Positions 8,616 through 16,782 are shown, numbered from the stretch's first letter. The stretch: 22,017 nt of DNA from Erysipelothrix sp. (GCA_012511085.1 JAAZGU010000076.1:1-22017); one strand, 5' to 3'. Notes: generated by a model not told the origin, from the letters alone. Numbers and translations: made by a program.

Positions 8616-9531
8616 TGAATTTAGAGAAAAAGACAAAATTGAAGAACACTTGCTGGTCACGCAGGTTTCACAAGGTGTAACCAGTGCGGGAGCTCCTTAT
8701 TTATCAATCGTGCTGCAGGATAAATCAGGAACAATTGACGGTAAATTGTGGGATGTTAAACCCGAACAAGTTAAAGTTATCGAAGCCGGTAAAATTATGC
8801 TTGTCAGTGGGGAAGTGTTGAAATATCGCAACGCATTACAACTTCGCATCCATGATGCGATTCCTGTCAATGAAGCGATTGACATCAATGAATTTGTTGA
8901 AAGCACGGATGTCCCCATCGAGAAGTTACAAAAAATAATCTATGGCGCCATTGATACCATTGAAGATGAAATTTATCAAGGCATCGTAAAACAAATATTT
9001 TCAGAATATGATCAGGAGTTTTTTGAATTTCCAGCAGCATCACGCAACCACCATGATTTTCATGGAGGATTAGCTACTCATGTTGCATCGATGTTAACTT
9101 ATGCGCAATTTATCATTCAACATAACCCGTGGTTGAACTCAGATTTATTAATTGCTGGTATCTTACTTCATGACTTTGGGAAAATATATGAATTATCAGG
9201 ACCTGTTTTAACGGAATACACACTTAAAGGAAGACTCATCGGTCACATTTCAATTATGAATTCCATGATTTATGAAATTGCGAAACGCAATGGCTGGGAA
9301 AATTATGAACAAACGGTCTTATTAACACATCTTATTTTAGCGCATCATGGCGAATACGAGTTTGGTTCGCCCATCTTACCAATGGTAGCGGAAGCAGAGA
9401 TATTAAATTTGATTGATAATCTTGATGCGCGTTTGAACATGCTGGAAAAAATGTTGGAAAGTACGGATCCTCAAACATTTTCACCCCGCATCTTTTCGCT
9501 CGAAAATCGAAGTTTTTATCGTAGTAAATAA
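8608..9531 (+). CDS. yhaM: 3'-5' exoribonuclease YhaM family (OB fold + HD domain)
   Basis: The 307-residue product matches the YhaM family in length and layout. Residues about 10-95 form an OB-fold nucleic-acid-binding domain (EEHLLVTQVSQGVTSAG, DKSGTIDGKLWD). An HD metal-dependent phosphohydrolase domain follows, with HGGLATHVASML, the HD pair H188-D189 in LLHDFGKIYEL, and HLILAHHGEYEFGSP. YhaM degrades RNA, and possibly single-stranded DNA, from the 3' end in the cytoplasm. The ATG overlaps the fusion gene by 8 bp and has AGTGAAGGA upstream, so it is translated from the same message. A terminator begins 5 bases after the stop. In Bacillus subtilis yhaM lies in the same neighbourhood as prsA and hit, as it does here. 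Confidence 0.93.
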   Translation: MINEFREKDKIEEHLLVTQVSQGVTSAGAPYLSIVLQDKSGTIDGKLWDVKPEQVKVIEAGKIMLVSGEVLKYRNALQLRIHDAIPVNEAIDINEFVESTDVPIEKLQKIIYGAIDTIEDEIYQGIVKQIFSEYDQEFFEFPAASRNHHDFHGGLATHVASMLTYAQFIIQHNPWLNSDLLIAGILLHDFGKIYELSGPVLTEYTLKGRLIGHISIMNSMIYEIAKRNGWENYEQTVLLTHLILAHHGEYEFGSPILPMVAEAEILNLIDNLDARLNMLEKMLESTDPQTFSPRIFSLENRSFYRSK

Positions 9532-9536
9532 TCAAA

Positions 9537-9569
9537 GACCTCTATCATCAACGATAGAGGCCTTTTTTT
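9537..9569 (+). terminator. Terminator between convergent yhaM and hit
   Basis: CCTCTATC (9539-9546) and GATAGAGG (9553-9560) form an 8-bp stem with a six-base loop, followed by CCTTTTTTT on the plus strand. On the minus strand the downstream run is only TCTTT, so it is a weaker terminator in that direction. The T run abuts the hit stop codon. Confidence 0.88.
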
Positions 9570-9963
9570 ATTGTCTTAGTAAGTCGTGAACGTGTGCTAA
9601 GTCAATGGTTTGATCGGGTTTAAATTCAAGCAACAAACCATCATCATCATGATAACGTGGAATTAAATGAATGTGAAAATGCATCACTGTCTGGCCTGCA
9701 ACTTCCCCCACGTTGCTTAGCATATTAAGACCTCTTGCATTTAACGTGGTTTTTAAATGATTACCTAAGGACTGGCTGACCTTAAAAAGATGACTGATGA
9801 CTTCGGGGTCACAACTTAAAAAATCCTCAGTGTGCACCTTGGGAATAACCAATGTGTGACCTTTCGTGACCTGCGATATATCCAAGAACGCTAAAGCAAG
9901 GTCATCTTCATAGATAACATAAGCAGGAATTTCTTGATTAATTATCTTACAAAAAATACACAT
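9568..9963 (-). CDS. hit: HIT family nucleotide hydrolase/transferase
   Basis: The protein is 131 residues from the ATG at 9963. That start is chosen because AAGGAGG stands directly before it and MCIFCKIINQEIP is the usual N-terminus; an in-frame ATG at 10005 lacks a site and would add 14 unrelated residues. The family motif HFHIHLIP carries the histidine triad at H95, H97 and H99, with an N-terminal CxxC (C2, C5) and GHTLVIPK at 35-42. HIT proteins hydrolyse purine nucleoside phosphoramidates or similar AMP conjugates in the cytoplasm. It lies 44 bp downstream of the PrsA-like lipoprotein gene and is probably its operon partner. Confidence 0.95.
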   Translation of the reverse strand: MCIFCKIINQEIPAYVIYEDDLALAFLDISQVTKGHTLVIPKVHTEDFLSCDPEVISHLFKVSQSLGNHLKTTLNARGLNMLSNVGEVAGQTVMHFHIHLIPRYHDDDGLLLEFKPDQTIDLAHVHDLLRQ

Positions 9964-10007
9964 ACCAACCTCCTTATCTCTATCATAATAAAAACAAACC
10001 GCCATGA

Positions 10008-10871
10008 CTAGCGGTTTGGTAAGTATTCACTGTAATTTTCTTTAAGCGCATCGTGGATGAGTTTGTCGTAAACATTGAAGTTGCCTTCTTTAAAGTAATT
10101 AACAAACATCATTTCACTTACAGAACTCAAAGGTGATAAGGCTTCCACGATATCATCGAAAAAGCGTGTTGTGTTCACTTCGACAACCTGCACGACGTAT
10201 GCTTTTTCATCGCCATCACTCTCAAGTGGCAAAGAAGACAAGGTTGGAACAGTAGCTTGTGCGATGAATTGTTTCACCGAAGCAGGGGCCGAACTTTCAT
10301 TATGAATGAGTTGCAGTTCACCTTGATAAATCACAGAAGATGAGAGCTCATCAACGACATCTTCAAAGCTTTCACCAGCTTGCAGTGCTTGAATCGCAGC
10401 TGTTGCTTTTTCTTCATTAGCAAATTCTGCAATCCGTACTTGTTTTGGATCGTAGGTTATAACAATCAGCTCATCGTTTTCTCTGATAAATTGTTTTGCA
10501 AGTGCTTCTTGTTGAATGTTTGGCAACAATGCTTTCTCAATGTAATCAGCTTCAGATTCAAAACCATACATTGATAATGTCGAATCAAAGGATTCACCAA
10601 AAATTTCTTTAATGCTTTCCAGCTCTTCATCAGCAGCCTTGCGAATATTAGCATCGATTGGCATCTCTTTGTTTGTTATTTTTTGCTTAGCAATCTCAAC
10701 GATTACACTGGCAGGATCTTGATTTTTCATCAAATTAAAAACAGTTGCTTTTGAAAACTCTGAATCACCGACGATGATCACCGTCTCTTTGGGATTCGAT
10801 ACTTGTACAGTTGCATTGGCACAACCCACCAATAACATGAGCAACAATAGCATACTAAGTAACTTTTTCAT
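10008..10871 (-). CDS. PrsA-like lipoprotein foldase with degenerate parvulin domain
   Basis: The 287-residue protein has a lipoprotein signal: MKKLL, a Leu/Met-rich core, and the lipobox LVGC with C17 as the lipidated residue. It would therefore sit on the outer face of the membrane. Residues about 30-130 resemble the SurA/trigger-factor-like N-terminal chaperone fold. Residues about 150-240 keep the parvulin outline (VRIAEFANEEKATAAI, LQAGESFEDVVDELS, YVVQVVEV) but lack the canonical HILV and GGxLG motifs, so isomerase activity is doubtful. GGAGGG precedes the ATG and overlaps the end of the upstream parvulin gene. PrsA-type proteins assist folding of secreted proteins after export. The assignment as PrsA-like is by layout rather than strong motif match. 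Confidence 0.75.
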   Translation of the reverse strand: MKKLLSMLLLLMLLVGCANATVQVSNPKETVIIVGDSEFSKATVFNLMKNQDPASVIVEIAKQKITNKEMPIDANIRKAADEELESIKEIFGESFDSTLSMYGFESEADYIEKALLPNIQQEALAKQFIRENDELIVITYDPKQVRIAEFANEEKATAAIQALQAGESFEDVVDELSSSVIYQGELQLIHNESSAPASVKQFIAQATVPTLSSLPLESDGDEKAYVVQVVEVNTTRFFDDIVEALSPLSSVSEMMFVNYFKEGNFNVYDKLIHDALKENYSEYLPNR

Positions 10872-10872
10872 A

Positions 10873-11859
10873 TTATTGCCCTCCTTCTGGGTTAATGTAG
10901 TTTTCTATTTTTTCTTGTAAGTTTTCCATACCCTTACCAGTAAACTGCAATCCCATTGTTTTTGCTTTTTCCCAAATCATGATTTGTTGTTCTTTAGCAT
11001 GGGCGGATAAGAGCGAATTTTTAAAGCCATCTTCCTTTTTGATGGTTCCCAAATCGAGTGAATCAAGTTGGATTAAATGATAACCATAATCGGACTTAAC
11101 CCATTCACTGAGTTCATTTGCTTCATCCAATTTCAGGGCAGCATTTAAAAATTCTTCCACAAAATTTGTTTGGGCGTCCATGTAACCCAAGGCACCGTTG
11201 TTGGTAGCGGAACCCGTGTCATCTGAATACTCGGCGGCGACCTCACCAAAGGCTTGGCCGGCAGCGAGCGCATTTTTGATTTTATCCCAACGTGATTGTT
11301 CTTCTTCTGTTGGTTGATCAGGATTATCCATGGCTACTAAAATATGAGAAACCATGCGTGGTTTAAAATTCTCAATAAAGGGTGTGATAAATTCATCTTC
11401 ATTTTCTAATAAATAACTCAGGGTCATGTCATCCAATTTAATAAGATGTTCAAAATAAGCTTGTAAGTCACTTGCTGATTCATAACCAACTGCAATTAAT
11501 GCTTGACTTAGCACGTCTTCATAATCAGTAGGGTAGTTTTGTTTAAATTGTTCGATTGTAAGTTCGGTTTGAATTTTAGCTTCTGACTTTTGATCGGTGG
11601 TTAAAGGTTCACCTTGCAACACAACGGCTTTCTCAACCAATGAGTAAGCGGCAGCGATTCCAAGATTATCCAATAACTCATGATACAAGTCATCTGCTGT
11701 AAAGTCTTCACCATTTAGTTCAAAGACCACATCGTGGCCATCAACTTTTTTACCTTTTAAGATGTCTTTAGTTTGTTCAACAACGTAATACCCAATCGCG
11801 AATAAAAACATAACACCCACGAGTATCACAAACCAAAAACGTTTGATCATACTTTGCAT
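10873..11859 (-). CDS. Membrane-anchored parvulin-type peptidyl-prolyl isomerase (PrsA/SurA-like)
   Basis: The start at 11859 gives 328 residues and has AAGGAGG at ideal distance; an upstream ATG at 11880 lacks a site. The predicted TATAAT for this strand lies just before that upstream ATG. Residues about 7-26 form one hydrophobic segment without a lipobox cysteine, so the protein is probably anchored with its bulk outside the cell. An N-terminal chaperone-like helical region is followed at about 170-270 by an intact parvulin domain: VSHILVAMD, FGEVAAEYSDDTGSA, NGALGYMD, EWVKSDYGYHLIQL. Parvulins isomerise peptidyl-proline bonds. It is the first gene of a three-gene unit with the PrsA-like lipoprotein and hit, one base from the next start. 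Confidence 0.88.
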   Translation of the reverse strand: MQSMIKRFWFVILVGVMFLFAIGYYVVEQTKDILKGKKVDGHDVVFELNGEDFTADDLYHELLDNLGIAAAYSLVEKAVVLQGEPLTTDQKSEAKIQTELTIEQFKQNYPTDYEDVLSQALIAVGYESASDLQAYFEHLIKLDDMTLSYLLENEDEFITPFIENFKPRMVSHILVAMDNPDQPTEEEQSRWDKIKNALAAGQAFGEVAAEYSDDTGSATNNGALGYMDAQTNFVEEFLNAALKLDEANELSEWVKSDYGYHLIQLDSLDLGTIKKEDGFKNSLLSAHAKEQQIMIWEKAKTMGLQFTGKGMENLQEKIENYINPEGGQ

Positions 11860-11882
11860 AAAGACCTCCTTGCAACTCATTA

Positions 11883-11917
11883 ATTATAAAAGAAACCACA
11901 ATGAATTGCAATTCATT
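11883..11917 (-). promoter_or_regulatory. Promoter of the parvulin-lipoprotein-hit unit with 18-bp palindrome over the -35
   Basis: Reading the minus strand, TTGCAA (11906-11911) and TATAAT (11883-11888) are separated by 17 bp, and the ribosome binding site follows. The -35 is the exact centre of AATGAATTGCAATTCATT (11900-11917), a perfect 18-bp palindrome, so a dimeric regulator bound there would cover the -35. The promoter is well supported by spacing; the regulator is inference. Confidence 0.65.
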
Positions 11918-11978
11918 CCATTTTGGAAGGGGCTCATCAATGGGCAACAATTCGAGCTTTTTATTTGTGAAAAATCAT

Positions 11979-11994
11979 TGATAATATATTATCA
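11979..11994. promoter_or_regulatory. 16-bp perfect palindrome upstream of the suf promoter, Fur-box-like half sites
   Basis: TGATAATATATTATCA is fully self-complementary and ends 7 bp before the -35 of the suf promoter. Its arms TGATAAT and ATTATCA are exactly the half sites of the 7-1-7 Fur box described for Bacillus subtilis, but here they are separated by two bases. A metal- or redox-sensing regulator of cluster assembly would suit the context; this is inference. Confidence 0.5.
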
Positions 11995-12000
11995 TTTCAT

Positions 12001-12029
12001 TTGAGCATTGGACGACATTTTGATAGAAT
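12001..12029 (+). promoter_or_regulatory. suf operon promoter
   Basis: TTGAGC (12001-12006) and TAGAAT (12024-12029) are separated by 17 bp, each matching consensus at four or more positions. Transcription would begin near 12036, downstream of the first in-frame ATG (12030), which supports the sufC start at 12054. Confidence 0.68.
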
Positions 12030-12053
12030 ATGACAAGGAAGGAAAAGGTAGGT

Positions 12054-12896
12054 ATGTCAGTTTTAGAAATTAAAGATCTCCATGTTGAGATTGATGGATA
12101 TAAAATATTAAAAGGCGTTGATTTAACGATTAAGTCAAATGAGATTCACGCCTTAATGGGACCCAATGGAAACGGTAAGTCAACCCTTGTTTCAACCATT
12201 ATGGGCCATCCAAAGTATGAAGTCACACAAGGGAGTGTTACCTTTGATGGTCAGGATGTTTTGGACATGGAAGTTGATGAACGAAGCAAAGTTGGGTTGT
12301 TTTTAGGAATGCAATACCCACAAGCAGTACCAGGAGTTACCAACTCTGACTTTTTAAGAGCCGCTATGAACGCGCGTAGTGAAAAACCAGTCTCATTGTT
12401 TACCTTTATTAAATCGATGGAAGGTGCTATTAATAAACTTGAGATGAAATCTGATTTAGCGCATCGGTATGTCAATGAAGGTTTTTCAGGCGGTGAGAAA
12501 AAACGAAATGAAGTCCTGCAAATGCTTTTATTAAAACCTAAGTTAGCCATGCTTGATGAAATCGACTCAGGTTTAGATATTGATGCCTTACGCGTTGTCG
12601 CGAATGTGGTAAAAGAGATGGTAGAAAGTCAAGATATGGGGCTCATCATCGTGTCACACTACGAACGTTTCTTCCATTTGATTACACCCACGCATACGCA
12701 TGTTATGATTGATGGTCGGATTATTAAAAGTTCAGATGCCAGTCTTGTGACTAAAGTTGACCAAGAGGGCTATGAATGGCTCGCACAAGAAGCTGGTGTT
12801 GAAATTATTCAAGAGAAAGAAGAAAAGAAACAACCAGTCAGCTTAGGTGCATGTGGAGCGAATCCAACACGAGGTAAAGTCGATGGCAACGCTTGA
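12054..12896 (+). CDS. sufC: SufC, Fe-S cluster assembly ATPase
   Basis: SufC is the cytosolic ABC-type ATPase of the SufBCD scaffold that builds Fe-S clusters. The ATG at 12054 (MSVLEIKDL) is preferred over 12030 because it matches the family N-terminus, has AAGGTAGG nearby, and lies after the predicted transcription start. Visible motifs are Walker A GPNGNGKST (about 36-44), the signature FSGGEKKRNE, Walker B LAMLDEIDSGLD and the switch histidine in IIVSHYERF. At 280 residues it is about 30 longer than typical SufC; the extra tail is EEKKQPVSLGACGAN and what follows, at the C-terminus, with one cysteine. Its last 14 bp overlap sufD. It heads the sufCDSUB operon. Confidence 0.96.
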   Translation: MSVLEIKDLHVEIDGYKILKGVDLTIKSNEIHALMGPNGNGKSTLVSTIMGHPKYEVTQGSVTFDGQDVLDMEVDERSKVGLFLGMQYPQAVPGVTNSDFLRAAMNARSEKPVSLFTFIKSMEGAINKLEMKSDLAHRYVNEGFSGGEKKRNEVLQMLLLKPKLAMLDEIDSGLDIDALRVVANVVKEMVESQDMGLIIVSHYERFFHLITPTHTHVMIDGRIIKSSDASLVTKVDQEGYEWLAQEAGVEIIQEKEEKKQPVSLGACGANPTRGKVDGNA

Positions 12897-13710
12897 TTAT
12901 GTTGTGGATGAAAGCCAAAGACTTCAATTAAATAATGAAAAAGTCCAAGTTGTGAATGTAAACATTCAGAACAATTTGGAATTAGAAATAGATATACCAG
13001 GTAACACGCATGGTAGTGCACTCATCAATGTGCGCGGCCAAGGTACGTTTAAACTGAATGTCATTGCCAATGAAGGTGCCGATTGGTCGATTTTAATGAT
13101 GAATGAAAGCGACCAAGATATTGAGTTTTATGAAGACTGGCATCTTAAAAAGGATGCTAATATAGCCTTAGCGATTGGTGAGTTGACCAATGGTAATCAC
13201 ACCAAGCATATTCATTACCATCTTTTGGAAGAAGGTTCTACGATAAATGTGCGTGGTGCCAATTTAGTGCAATCAAAGTTAGTTTCAATGGTTAAAGCAA
13301 TTCACTATAAAGGCAACACCTATGCACAAATTGATAACTATGGGATTGTCTTGGAACATTGTGAATACACGTTGGATGTAATTGGGCAAATTGAAAAAGC
13401 TGCCCGTAATTCCAAAACACATCAAACGAGTCGGATTATGAACTTTGGTGATGATGTTAAGACGTCGGTTAATCCAAAGTTGATTATTGAAGAAAACGAT
13501 GTGGAAGCATCGCATGCCGCTTCCATGGGGCAACCCGATCCGCTGCAAGTGTATTATTTACAATCACGGGGCATGGATCGCACTGAAGCCTTAAAATTAA
13601 TTTCTTTGGGCTACTTGCTACCAATCGTCGAGTATATCGAGGACGAACACATAAAAGAAACATTGAGAGATGCCGTCATTGAAAAAGTAGGTAATTCATG
13701 TTTGATGTAA
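12883..13710 (+). CDS. sufD: SufD, Fe-S cluster scaffold subunit
   Basis: The start at 12883 (MATLDYVVDE) has GAGGTAA upstream; an in-frame ATG at 12847 inside sufC has no site. The 275-residue product is short for SufD, which often exceeds 400 residues in other bacteria, and seems to consist mainly of the beta-helix core and C-terminal helices. The C-terminal SufB/SufD signature is present: NPKLIIEENDVEASHAASMG, then YYLQSRGMDRTEALKLISLGYLLPI. SufD partners SufB and SufC in the scaffold complex, and the conserved His in SHAAS is part of the SufB-SufD cluster interface in the family. It overlaps sufC by 14 bp and sufS by 13 bp, so translation is tightly coupled. Confidence 0.9.
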   Translation: MATLDYVVDESQRLQLNNEKVQVVNVNIQNNLELEIDIPGNTHGSALINVRGQGTFKLNVIANEGADWSILMMNESDQDIEFYEDWHLKKDANIALAIGELTNGNHTKHIHYHLLEEGSTINVRGANLVQSKLVSMVKAIHYKGNTYAQIDNYGIVLEHCEYTLDVIGQIEKAARNSKTHQTSRIMNFGDDVKTSVNPKLIIEENDVEASHAASMGQPDPLQVYYLQSRGMDRTEALKLISLGYLLPIVEYIEDEHIKETLRDAVIEKVGNSCLM

Positions 13711-14930
13711 TGGAAATCAGAAAAGATTTTCCAATGTTAATGAATCAAAAAGATGGGGATAATCCAAACATCTATTTTGATAATGCCGCAACGACCTATA
13801 AGCCACAACCAGTGATTGATGCGGTGTTGAGTTATTATACTAAAAAATCGGTTAATATTCATCGTGGTGATTATGACTTGTCATATCAAGTATCCAGTGA
13901 ATATGAAAGTGCCCGTAAAACAATTGCGGAATTTATTAATGCACAACCCAATGAGCTCGTGTTTACTTCCGGAGCATCCGCTTCGTTGAACCTTGTTGCT
14001 TATGGCTGGGGGCGTAAACACTTGAAGCCAGGTGATGTGGTTTTGTCCACAGAAGCAGAACATGCTTCCAATATTTTGCCGTGGTTTAAAACAGTTGAAG
14101 AAACGAAAGCAATCATCGAATTCATCCCCTTAACAAAAGATGGGAAATTAACCATTGAAAACTTTAAAAAAGTTATGAATGACAAAGTTAAGGTTGTGAC
14201 AATCGCGAGTGTGACCAATGTTTTAGGTTACATCGTTCCCATTAAAGAGATCGTTGATATTGCGCATGGATATGGTGCGATTGTGGTTGTCGATGGTGCT
14301 CAATCGGTTCCTCATATTCCAACGGATGTTAAAGCATTGGATATCGATTTTTTGGCGTTTTCCGCTCATAAAATGGTAGGGCCAACGGGTGTCGGTGCTT
14401 TGTATGGTAAATATGAGTTACTCGAACAGACCGATCCTTTCATTTTAGGTGGTGGTAGTAACGCGCGCTTTGATATTTGTGGGAATATTTTATTAAAACA
14501 TCCACCTTTTAAGTTTGAAGCTGGAACACCCGCTATTGAAGCTGTGCTTGGATTTGAAGCTGCGGTTAAATATTTGAATGAAGTCGGAATGGAGAACATC
14601 CACACGTACGAACAATCATTGAAAACATACTTGGTGGATCAATTGAAAACAATGGATCATATCGAGCTTTATAATCCTGATACGGATACTGGCATTATCA
14701 CATTTAATGCAAAAGGTATTTTTGCACAAGACGCCGCAAGTTACATCAATGCAAACCATGTGTTTGTGCGGGCTGGAAATCACTGTGCTAAAATATTAAT
14801 GGAACTACTACAAACGTCAGAAACGATTCGTGCTAGCCTTTATTTTTATAACACAAAGGCAGAAGTTGATCATTTCATTAACGTGGTGCGAGGAATTACA
14901 TTAGAAAAATGCATCGATTTGTATGTTTAA
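13698..14930 (+). CDS. sufS: SufS, group II cysteine desulfurase
   Basis: This 410-residue PLP enzyme converts cysteine to alanine, keeping the sulfur as a persulfide that is handed to SufU. The PLP lysine is K225 in FSAHKMVGPTG, and the substrate-pocket start IYFDNAATTYKP is near 25-36. The active-site cysteine is C363 in RAGNHCAK; most SufS that I recall have RAGHHCAQP, so the first His of the pair is Asn here. The start ATG 13698 overlaps sufD by 13 bp with a weak GTAGGT site; an alternative ATG at 13710 would remove four residues. Being next to sufU is the usual Gram-positive arrangement. Confidence 0.96.
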   Translation: MFDVMEIRKDFPMLMNQKDGDNPNIYFDNAATTYKPQPVIDAVLSYYTKKSVNIHRGDYDLSYQVSSEYESARKTIAEFINAQPNELVFTSGASASLNLVAYGWGRKHLKPGDVVLSTEAEHASNILPWFKTVEETKAIIEFIPLTKDGKLTIENFKKVMNDKVKVVTIASVTNVLGYIVPIKEIVDIAHGYGAIVVVDGAQSVPHIPTDVKALDIDFLAFSAHKMVGPTGVGALYGKYELLEQTDPFILGGGSNARFDICGNILLKHPPFKFEAGTPAIEAVLGFEAAVKYLNEVGMENIHTYEQSLKTYLVDQLKTMDHIELYNPDTDTGIITFNAKGIFAQDAASYINANHVFVRAGNHCAKILMELLQTSETIRASLYFYNTKAEVDHFINVVRGITLEKCIDLYV

Positions 14931-14942
14931 AGGAGTGCGCTT

Positions 14943-15389
14943 ATGAAACTAGTTGATAATCCGATGTTATTACGACAAATTATTATGGACCATTACCAAT
15001 ACCCGCGCAATAAACGTGTATGTGACCATGAAGCTTGTTTAACTGCGCATATGGCTACTGAATCATGCATTGATGATATCCAGGTGCAAGCTGTGATAGA
15101 GGATGGTGTGATTAAAGACGTTTGTTTTGATGGTGTTGCATGTACAATTTCAACCGCATCCACATCGATTCTAACGGAATTGATGGTAAACAAGACAATT
15201 GCTGAAGCACGTGAGTTGCTGCAATTGTATTATGACATGATTGATTTGAAAGATGTTGATGTGGAACCATTGGAAGAAGCTGTTGCTTTTATTAACGTAG
15301 GTAAACAGGCGAATCGAATCAAATGCGCTACCCTTGGATGGGATGGATTAAAGCAGATATTAGATGAAAGTGAGGCAGAAAATGACTGA
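14943..15389 (+). CDS. sufU: SufU, zinc-dependent sulfurtransferase
   Basis: SufU accepts sulfur from the SufS persulfide by zinc-ligand swapping and passes it on for cluster assembly. The 148-residue protein has the usual IIMDHYQYPRNK start (13-24) and the metal site C42, D44, C67 and C128, at positions almost identical to Bacillus subtilis SufU. The local motifs differ from the common ones (ESCIDD for TCGD, ACTIS for GCSIS) but the ligands are kept. AAGGAG directly after the sufS stop sets the ATG. It overlaps sufB by 8 bp and ends in TGA, showing that TGA is a stop in this organism. Confidence 0.95.
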   Translation: MKLVDNPMLLRQIIMDHYQYPRNKRVCDHEACLTAHMATESCIDDIQVQAVIEDGVIKDVCFDGVACTISTASTSILTELMVNKTIAEARELLQLYYDMIDLKDVDVEPLEEAVAFINVGKQANRIKCATLGWDGLKQILDESEAEND

Positions 15390-16782
15390 CAATATAAATA
15401 TTCCAAAAGATGAATATCGTTATGGATTTGCTGATGAAGATGTCAGTGTATATAGAACAGAAAAAGGAATCACCAAAGAAATTGTTGAAGAAATTTCAAG
15501 AATTAAAGGTGAACCTGATTGGATGCGAGAATTTAGAGTTAAATCTTACGAGACATTTATGGGTAAACCAATGCCCGGATGGGGAGCGGATTTATCAGAA
15601 ATTGATTTTGATGAATACACTTATTACGTAAGACCAAGTGATCGTGTTGAGCGGAGCTGGGATGATGTTCCGGAGACTATTAAAAAGACGTTTGAAAAAC
15701 TTGGGATTCCGGAAGCAGAACATGAATTTTTGGCTGGAATTTCTTCCCAGTATGATTCAGAAGTTGTTTATCATAATATGTTGGAAGAAGTTGAAGAAAA
15801 AGGCATTATCTTTTTAGATACAGATACTGCACTACGTGAACATCCAGAGTTGTTTAAGAAATATTTTGGTACGGTTGTACCGCCAACGGACAATAAATTT
15901 GCAGCTTTAAACAGTGCAGTATGGTCCGGAGGCTCCTTTATTTATGTGCCAAAAGGAGTGACGTTAGAAAAACCATTGCAATCATATTTCAGAATCAACA
16001 CTGAAAGAATGGGTCAATTTGAAAGAACATTAATCATTGTTGATGAAGGTGCAGATGTTCATTATGTTGAGGGTTGTACAGCTCCAATTTATCAAAAAGA
16101 TTCGCTTCACGCCGCTGTGGTAGAGATTATCGTACATAAAAATGCCAAATGTCGTTACACGACAATTCAAAACTGGTCGAACAATGTTTTGAACCTAGTA
16201 ACAAAACGTGCGACAGTCATGGACCATGGCCTCATGGAGTGGATTGATGGAAACCTTGGTTCAAGTATTACAATGAAATATCCTGCTTGTATTTTATTAG
16301 GAGAATCCGCACGTGGCTTGACCATTTCCATCGCGGTGGCAGGAAAAGACCAAGTGCTTGATGCTGGTGCGAAAATGATTCACATTGGTGAAAATTCACA
16401 GAGTACAATCATTTCAAAATCCATCGCTCGAAATTCAGGAGAGGTCAATTATCGTGGATTAGTGAAGCATACTAAGTCCGCGATTGGTGCCAAGTCAAAA
16501 ATTGAGTGCGATACATTGTTGTTGGATGATCATTCAACGAGTGACACATTACCATTCAATGTAGTAAATAATAATTTATCGGTAGTGGAACACGAAGCAT
16601 CTGTTTCAAAAATTTCAGAAGAGCAACTGTTCTATTTGATGTCACGTGGCTTAACCGAAGAGCAAGCAGCTGAAACAATCATCTTAGGGTTCTTAGAACC
16701 ATTTACCCGCGAATTACCAATGGAGTATGCTGTAGAGCTCAATCAATTGCTAAGATTGGAAATGGAAGGATCGATCGGTTAG
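15382..16782 (+). CDS. sufB: SufB, Fe-S cluster scaffold subunit
   Basis: SufB is the main scaffold subunit on which the nascent Fe-S cluster is built in the SufB-SufC2-SufD complex. The 466-residue length is typical. Landmarks are GWGADLSEIDFDEYTYYVRP near 72-91, YVPKGVTLEKPLQSYFRIN, the YVEGCTAP loop, AKCRYTTIQNWSNNV, KSKIECDTLLLDDHS and the C-terminal YLMSRGLTEEQAAETIILGF. The start at 15382 (MTDNINIPK) has GAGG upstream; an in-frame ATG at 15364 lies inside sufU without a site. It is the last gene of the operon, as in many Bacillota. Confidence 0.97.
   Translation: MTDNINIPKDEYRYGFADEDVSVYRTEKGITKEIVEEISRIKGEPDWMREFRVKSYETFMGKPMPGWGADLSEIDFDEYTYYVRPSDRVERSWDDVPETIKKTFEKLGIPEAEHEFLAGISSQYDSEVVYHNMLEEVEEKGIIFLDTDTALREHPELFKKYFGTVVPPTDNKFAALNSAVWSGGSFIYVPKGVTLEKPLQSYFRINTERMGQFERTLIIVDEGADVHYVEGCTAPIYQKDSLHAAVVEIIVHKNAKCRYTTIQNWSNNVLNLVTKRATVMDHGLMEWIDGNLGSSITMKYPACILLGESARGLTISIAVAGKDQVLDAGAKMIHIGENSQSTIISKSIARNSGEVNYRGLVKHTKSAIGAKSKIECDTLLLDDHSTSDTLPFNVVNNNLSVVEHEASVSKISEEQLFYLMSRGLTEEQAAETIILGFLEPFTRELPMEYAVELNQLLRLEMEGSIG

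Noticed and set aside
11926..11965. Terminator-like hairpin GGGGCTC/GAGCTTT upstream of suf
   Set aside because: It needs several G-T pairs and a loop of about 19 bases, and no gene reads into it from the left on the plus strand.
12251..12550. A 99-codon reverse frame inside sufC
   Set aside because: It lies opposite the conserved SufC frame, has no ribosome site and no recognisable protein pattern.
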